Below, piece after piece: positions 59,678 to 64,000 of a DNA stretch of 64,000 bases. The stretch is taken from the NCBI RefSeq assembly GCF_900090295.1, contig NZ_LT607753.1:434001-498000 (forward strand), written 5' to 3'. Source of the DNA: Micromonospora coxensis (GTDB lineage: Bacteria; Actinomycetota; Actinomycetes; Mycobacteriales; Micromonosporaceae). Both the position numbers and the translations under genes were made by a program. Position 1 is the stretch's first letter, and every line of letters starts with the position of its first letter. Under the pieces are notes generated by a model. It was not told the origin of the DNA and did not search any database. It worked only from the letters and a program-made list of their open reading frames with translations.

Positions 59678-60979
59678 TCAGCTGACCGCGTACTCGGGAC
59701 TGACCAGGCCGGCCACGATCAGCCGGCGCGGCTCGCGGGCCAGCGGGGTCAGGGCGGCCCTGGTCCGCTCGCTCCACCGGTCGACCACGAGCAGCCGGGC
59801 CAGCGCGTCGGGCCGGCCGGCCGGCGGCGCGGCGGTCAGCCGGGCCAGCACGGTGGGCGCGGTCGCGGCGGCGAGCACGTCGGCGGTGCGCAGCCGGGCC
59901 TGCAACGACGAGGTGGTCAGCCAGGCGGTGCCGGCCGGCCAGCCGCCGACGCTCGGTGGGCGCAGCGGCACCTGGTCGAGGGCGTTCAGCCCGGCCAGCA
60001 GCCGCCGCCGGTCCTTGTCGGGCAGCGCCGCCGGCCGTACGCCGAGCTGCCGCGCCGCGCCGACGAGCCACTCGACGGGCTGCTTGACCAGGGTGTCGCG
60101 GGTCTGCGCGAAGGCCGGCGCGGTGAAGATGCGGCGCAGCGTGGCCGTCGTGTCGGGGCCGGCGAGGTCCTCCGGCGCGGGCAGGTGCGTCCCGGCGAAG
60201 CGGAACCAGAGCCGGCCGGCGACGAACCGGGCGGCCTCCGGTCGTTCGGCCAGCAGCCGGGCGTACGAGCCGGCGTCGAACGCGGCCCGGCGGCCGAGGA
60301 TCGTCTTCGGGCCGGGGTCGTGCCGTCCCGGTTGGACGCGGGCCGTGCCGGTGCGCCGGTCGACCACCCAGCCGGTGAGGGCCCGGGCGCCCTCCTTGAC
60401 GTCGGCCTCGCTGTAGCCGCCACCGACGCCCAGGGTGAACAGCTCCATCAGCTCGCGGGCCAGGTTCTCGTTCGGGGCGGCGCGGGTGTTCTTCTGGCCG
60501 TCGAGCCAGAGGATCAGGGCCGGGTCCCGGACCATGGCGTCCACCAGCGGTGGCAGCGGGCCCCGCCCGTGGCGGCGCAGTGTCTGCAACTGCCGCGCCA
60601 TCAGCGGGGCCGACCGGACCTTCTGCACGCTGGTCGCCCAGTGGCCGTGCCAGAAGAAGAGCAACTTCTCGTCGAGCTGGTGCTCGGCGGCGACCATCCG
60701 GGACAGCCACCACCCGGTCAGCGTGCTCACCTGTTCACGGCGTTCCTTGTTGGCCTGCTGTCGCTGCTCCCGGCCGGCGCCCCTGCCGAGCCGCGCGGCG
60801 GGGTCGGGGCCCAGGTCCGGGATCGGGGTGGCGGCCGCGCCACGGTCCGGGCCGTCCGGGTCGAGCAGCCGGTCGAGGGTACCGGCCACGCCGTCGCGCT
60901 GCGCCCGGTCCACCTCCTCGGCGGTGGGCCCGAACGTCGCCCGGCGCAGCAGGTGCGCCACCGCTTCGCGCTCCGTCAT
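59678..60979 (-). CDS. DUF1800-domain protein
   Basis: A 433-residue protein of the DUF1800 family. It begins with VAHLLRRATFGPT and contains KLLFFWHGHWATS, APNENLARELMELFTLG, ARALTGWVVD and KQPVEWLVGAARQLG, all typical. The family is of unknown function and normally pairs with DUF1501. The ATG at 60979 places the domain at the normal N-terminus; longer upstream starts exist. TAGCGT lies 8 bp upstream and may be a -10, giving a nearly leaderless message. I see no obvious export signal at this start. Confidence 0.87.
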   Translation of the reverse strand: MTEREAVAHLLRRATFGPTAEEVDRAQRDGVAGTLDRLLDPDGPDRGAAATPIPDLGPDPAARLGRGAGREQRQQANKERREQVSTLTGWWLSRMVAAEHQLDEKLLFFWHGHWATSVQKVRSAPLMARQLQTLRRHGRGPLPPLVDAMVRDPALILWLDGQKNTRAAPNENLARELMELFTLGVGGGYSEADVKEGARALTGWVVDRRTGTARVQPGRHDPGPKTILGRRAAFDAGSYARLLAERPEAARFVAGRLWFRFAGTHLPAPEDLAGPDTTATLRRIFTAPAFAQTRDTLVKQPVEWLVGAARQLGVRPAALPDKDRRRLLAGLNALDQVPLRPPSVGGWPAGTAWLTTSSLQARLRTADVLAAATAPTVLARLTAAPPAGRPDALARLLVVDRWSERTRAALTPLAREPRRLIVAGLVSPEYAVS

Positions 60980-61438
60980 GTGCACCGACGCTAGTGCGGC
61001 AATGTTCGACGACGGTAAGGGCGGGATGTGGATCGCGTCCGGCTCCACCCCTTGCGTCCGGGCCGGTGGGCCGCTAAATCTCTACCGGGCCGAGTTCACC
61101 ACCGACGTGTCAGTCCTGTGCGGCGGCGACGGCGGCTCGGCGATCTGCGTTGGCCACGGCACGTTTCTCACCTAGCTCACCTACGCCGCCGCATACCGCA
61201 ACCCCGACCTGGCAGAGTCGGTACACGACGGCGGCCTTACCGGAGAAACTCCCGTGCGTCCCGTCCTGGCAATACCGATCGGATAACCGCGTCTGCGGCA
61301 ACGCGCCGCTCGCACGCCAAGGCGGTGACCCATGTTGTCGCCCGAGGTGATGACCGCGATTAGGTAGGTCTTGCTTGCGCAGCGGGCATGTCGGGTCGTG
61401 GTCACGAGCGGCCCCAGCGACGGACCAGCCGCCGGTGG
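60980..61438. other. Intergenic region at the border of the accessory segment
   Basis: About 460 bp without a supportable gene. Base composition becomes slightly less extreme and short open frames on both strands show no protein character. It may mark the junction between the conserved region and accessory DNA to the right. I found no tRNA or attachment-site repeat. Confidence 0.35.
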
Positions 61439-61876
61439 TTATAGGTCGTCAGGCCAGGAGAGGGCGTCGAGGCTCTTGCCGTGGCCGCGGGGGCAGGTGC
61501 TGTATCCGCTGTTGGAGACGTTCCAGTGCTGTTGGCAGTAGGGTGCGTCGCACGGCCCGCAGAATCCGGCGTCGTCATGGAAGCCGGCTGTTCTCATCAC
61601 GGTGTATCGGTACGGCTCGGCGAAGGCGCTGGCGATTCTCGTCGCTTGTGCCAGGTCGATCGGTTGGCCGTGGCCGTTGCCGGCCACCACGCCGGAGAAG
61701 ATCAGCCACCACTGTTGGTCGCCGTGACGGTGGCGGGCGTTGTCGTAGGCGTTGCGTCGCTGCGGTGGCCAGCGCTGCCAGTCGGCGGGCTTCGCACCGG
61801 GTGCGACGAGTTCGACGTGCGATGAGGGTCGCCCGCACACCGTGCAGGGAGGGTTGGCTACGAGCGCTTGCGGCAT
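61439..61876 (-). CDS. Small cysteine-rich (zinc-ribbon-like) protein of unknown function
   Basis: A 145-residue protein. CTVCGRPSSH near the N-terminus and CGPCDAPYCQQHW plus STCPRGHGKSLD near the C-terminus give several CxxC- and CxxH-like pairs, so it probably binds zinc. The middle is polar with DQQWWLIFSGVVAGNG. ATG 61876 has AGAAAGGA upstream. An open extension upstream exists but lacks a ribosome binding site and domain. Proteins of this type are often found in mobile or accessory regions of actinomycetes; that is a general impression. Confidence 0.65.
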   Translation of the reverse strand: MPQALVANPPCTVCGRPSSHVELVAPGAKPADWQRWPPQRRNAYDNARHRHGDQQWWLIFSGVVAGNGHGQPIDLAQATRIASAFAEPYRYTVMRTAGFHDDAGFCGPCDAPYCQQHWNVSNSGYSTCPRGHGKSLDALSWPDDL

Positions 61877-62164
61877 GTTTGCATCCTTTCTCAGCGCGGT
61901 TCCGGGCGGCCGGCAGCGGGCGCCAGACGAGGCCGTCGGGTTGGTCGGGCTGGATGGTTCCCAGCGGCGCTGCGGGGCGTCGATGAGGTTGGTGGTCATC
62001 GCTTCGGTGAGTGGCTGTAGATGCTGCGGACGCCGGCGAGGCGGTGTCCGCGGCGGCAGGCTTGGGCGATCTCGGGGATGCCGTCTTCGGCTGCCGCTAT
62101 CGTCTTTCCGGTGATCGGCAGTTGTGATCTCCGCGGCGAACTTGCCAGGGGCGTTCGGGACGCC

Positions 62165-62830
62165 GCTGGTACGTGGCGGTTCATCCGGCTCTTTGCCACG
62201 CACGACACGCGCCCATTTGTGGCTGGCGACGGCTGCGACGACAGCGAGTTGCGGGCGGTGGAAGCTCGGTTGGGTTTGCCCTGCCGACATCGCTGCGGGA
62301 GGCGTATGCGCTGTTCGGCAGACGCTATGACTTGATCCGGAATGAAGGTCGTCTGCTTGCTCCGGGCCAGGTCAGCGTCGACGACACGGGCCGGGTGCTG
62401 GTCTTTCGGGTGGAGAGCCGGAACGTTACGCAGTGGGGGGTTGCGCTGTCGGGGTGACCGAGCCCGACCCGCCCGTGGTGTTCCGGGTGGAGTCGGTTCG
62501 GGAGTCCGAGCGGGCCTGGCAGCCGTTCCTCGATCGTTGGCGTGCGTGGAGATGGTGCTGTCGGAGTGGATGTTCGCCGGTGAGCTGTTCGCCGACAACC
62601 GGGAACTGGACGATGAGGCCATCGCGGTGTTGGAGGAGGGGTTCCGTCGGCTACCGATGCCTGATTACCCGTTTTGGGCGGGGCTCAGCGGCAGTCCGAG
62701 GAGGTGGTTCGATCGGCGTGGAGCGGTTCTGCGTAAGGCGGGGCGTGGTTGTGGGTGCGCGGCAGACGCGGCCGGTGTCGACGCGGTGCGGCGGGCGTTG
62801 CCCGGGGATTGGTTGATGGATCTGGGGTAG
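62165..62830 (+). pseudogene. Frameshifted SMI1/KNR4 (SUKH)-like gene
   Basis: Three plus-strand frames must be joined to obtain one SMI1/KNR4-like protein. SELRAVEARLGLP is in the first. A one-base loss in a C run near 62278 shifts to LPTSLREAYALFGRRYDLIRN and FRVESRNVTQWGVALSG. A second loss in a G run near 62453 shifts to VTEPDPPVVFRVESVRESE. A third shift near 62537 leads to VEMVLSEWMFAGELFADNRE and then to LPGDWLMDLG. The composite order fits this family, which includes contact-dependent-inhibition immunity proteins. Two of the three shifts are in homopolymers, so sequencing error is possible, but three in 260 bp suggests true decay. No start codon is certain. Confidence 0.6.
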
Positions 62831-62850
62831 CTGCTGGCGGCGGGCGGTGG

Positions 62851-63879
62851 TCATCGAGGCGCGCCACCTCCGCCGGTGCCTGGGAGGTTTTCGGGAGGTG
62901 GCTGGGTGTGCGGCTGGCGGAAGATCAGCACGTCCTCGTGGGTGATCAGGTGCAGCGGGGTGCCGCTGGTGCGGGCTTTGCGTACGGCTTGGAGTTGAAA
63001 GAACGACGGTCGGGCGACGAGGTGCCCGTCGCGGACCGCGGCGAGCAGGGCGACGCATCGTTCGGTGGGGATGAGGCCGGCGCGCTGGCCGGCGGCGATG
63101 ACGGCGGAGGGCAGGTCGACCAGTTGGCCGTGCTTGCGCCAGGGTCGGGCGGTGACCACGACGGTGCCGCCGGGGCGTAGCAGGGTGGCGCAGCCGGTCA
63201 GGATTTGTTCGAAGCCGTCGGTGAGGCCGGTGAGGTCGCGGTAGGCGAGGTTTCCGCGGTCGGTGCCGTCGTTGTAGGCGTTGTCGAATTTTGCTACCCC
63301 GTCGGCTCCGGGCCGGACGAGGCCGTGCACGGTGGGCCCGTACGGGGGTGAGGTGACCACGAGGGTGACCTGCCCGGCGAGTGCGGCGGGCAGGAGTGAT
63401 GTCAGGCGGGTGGCGTCGCCGCGGAGGACGGAGGCGCGGCCGGTGGCGCCGTGCTGGTGGGCGTGGGTGATGTTGGCGTCGGCGATGATGGACCAGCGTG
63501 GCTCGTATTCGACGCCGATGGCGTCGCGGTCGGCGTGGATGGCTTCGACGAGGGTGGTGCCGATGCCGCACATGGGGTCGAGGACGAGGTCGCCGGGTTG
63601 GGTGTAGGCGGCGATGGCGTGGGCGGCGATCGCGGGGAGCATCCGGGCGGGGTGCTTGACCGACTCGGGAAGGTAGCGGCCGCGGCGCTGTACGGGCCCG
63701 GTCTGCTGCGCGGTGGTCCATACCGACAGGCGCTGCGGCCGGTCCGGTGCCTGGTGATGTTCGCCGCTGTCGCGGTGGCGGCCATCGTGGGTGTCGCGCT
63801 GGCGGTCGCTGTTCTCGGTGCCGGCTGGCGGGTGCTGCTCGCCTGGGATGGGGAGGTGTTCAGTCACGGTGGTCACCAC
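62851..63879 (-). CDS. DNA methyltransferase (N4-cytosine/N6-adenine type)
   Basis: A 342-residue SAM-dependent methylase. The SAM motif is VLDPMCGIGTTLVEA (residues about 99-113) and the catalytic motif is TSPPYGPT (176-183), N4/N6 methylase-like. The SAM motif lies after a non-conserved N-terminal 70 residues and precedes the catalytic motif. The remainder contains GGTVVVTARPWRKHGQLVDL. No nuclease gene is visible beside it, so it may be an orphan methylase or part of a system extending beyond the window. The GTG at 63879 is the first possible start; one codon later is another. It overlaps the end of the next minus-strand gene by 20 bp. Confidence 0.85.
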   Translation of the reverse strand: MVTTVTEHLPIPGEQHPPAGTENSDRQRDTHDGRHRDSGEHHQAPDRPQRLSVWTTAQQTGPVQRRGRYLPESVKHPARMLPAIAAHAIAAYTQPGDLVLDPMCGIGTTLVEAIHADRDAIGVEYEPRWSIIADANITHAHQHGATGRASVLRGDATRLTSLLPAALAGQVTLVVTSPPYGPTVHGLVRPGADGVAKFDNAYNDGTDRGNLAYRDLTGLTDGFEQILTGCATLLRPGGTVVVTARPWRKHGQLVDLPSAVIAAGQRAGLIPTERCVALLAAVRDGHLVARPSFFQLQAVRKARTSGTPLHLITHEDVLIFRQPHTQPPPENLPGTGGGGAPR

Positions 63880-64000
63880 TCTCGTGCCGTCGCCTGCTCG
63901 CCGGTGCGGGAGCCGGTGCGGGTACGGGGCTGAACACGAGGAGGTCCGCGTGGACCTTCAGGTGTGCCACCGCCCACCGCTCGGGGCGGGTCTGTTGGGC
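63860..64000 (-). CDS. C-terminal fragment of a gene cut by the window edge, possibly a second DNA methyltransferase
   Basis: An open minus-strand frame enters from the right edge and ends with TGA at 63860-63862, giving 46 residues. Its HLKVHADLLVFSPVPA resembles HLITHEDVLIFRQPH near the C-terminus of the adjacent methylase, so a tandem paralogue is plausible. The last 20 residues are proline- and arginine-rich. Too little is present for a firm call. Confidence 0.45.
   Translation of the reverse strand, partial: AQQTRPERWAVAHLKVHADLLVFSPVPAPAPAPASRRRHESGDHRD

Noticed and set aside
61877..62290. An upstream extension in frame with the cysteine-rich protein at 61439
   Set aside because: The extension is low in protein character and has no ribosome binding site, whereas the ATG at 61876 has a good one.
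1..64000. CRISPR arrays, insertion sequences, rRNA or tRNA genes
   Set aside because: No regularly spaced repeats, transposase-like proteins or structured RNA genes were seen anywhere in the window.

Overview
The window is high-GC DNA with actinomycete features: Tat and lipoprotein signals, LacI and ROK regulators, GTG/TTG starts, and leaderless promoters with -10 boxes such as TAGCGT. It most resembles a filamentous actinobacterium, perhaps Micromonosporaceae; that placement is my inference. I see no rRNA, tRNA, CRISPR array or insertion sequence.

364-9088 (minus strand) is one tightly overlapping catabolic operon. It encodes a sugar ABC importer, a glyoxalase-fold protein, a four-carbon-acid-sugar kinase, an amidohydrolase, an isopropylmalate-type dehydrogenase, a Gfo/Idh/MocA oxidoreductase and a GntR/FCD regulator. 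9425-10249 is a secreted protein of unknown role, and its upstream region shares a 17-bp box with the operon. Two LacI regulators (10491-12631) and three secreted proteins follow: a small membrane-anchored protein, a metalloprotease with a ricin-like tail, and a DUF1996 protein.

17232-56569 is the most interesting part, a large polysaccharide-utilisation region. It contains three secreted beta-helix glycosidases, two with a GH49-like D-x18-DD active-site pattern. It also has araBDA, two sugar ABC importers, two sulfatases without signal peptides, the formylglycine-generating enzyme that matures sulfatases, a GH27-type enzyme, two secreted GH43 proteins, two further secreted TIM-barrel-like proteins, an amylo-1,6-glucosidase-like protein and an SsuABC/TauABC-like importer under a ROK regulator. 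My reading is a pathway for a sulfated L-arabinose-rich polysaccharide: secreted depolymerases, import of sulfated oligosaccharides, cytoplasmic desulfation, GH27 cleavage to L-arabinose, then AraA/AraB/AraD.

Two regulatory codes can be read from the DNA. A TGTGAyCGGTAACA-type box precedes araB, the Tat-secreted GH49-like gene, the second importer and two LacI genes, and all three LacI proteins share the recognition helix SHQTVSRV. A CCGACAGAAAAG box sits 3-4 bp upstream of the -35 in the promoters of the ROK/sulfatase operon and of both GH43 genes.

57168-60979 holds a secreted three-repeat protein facing a DUF1501-DUF1800 pair. 61439-64000 looks like accessory DNA: a Cys-rich small protein, a frameshifted SMI1/KNR4-like pseudogene and one to two DNA methyltransferases, the last cut by the window edge.
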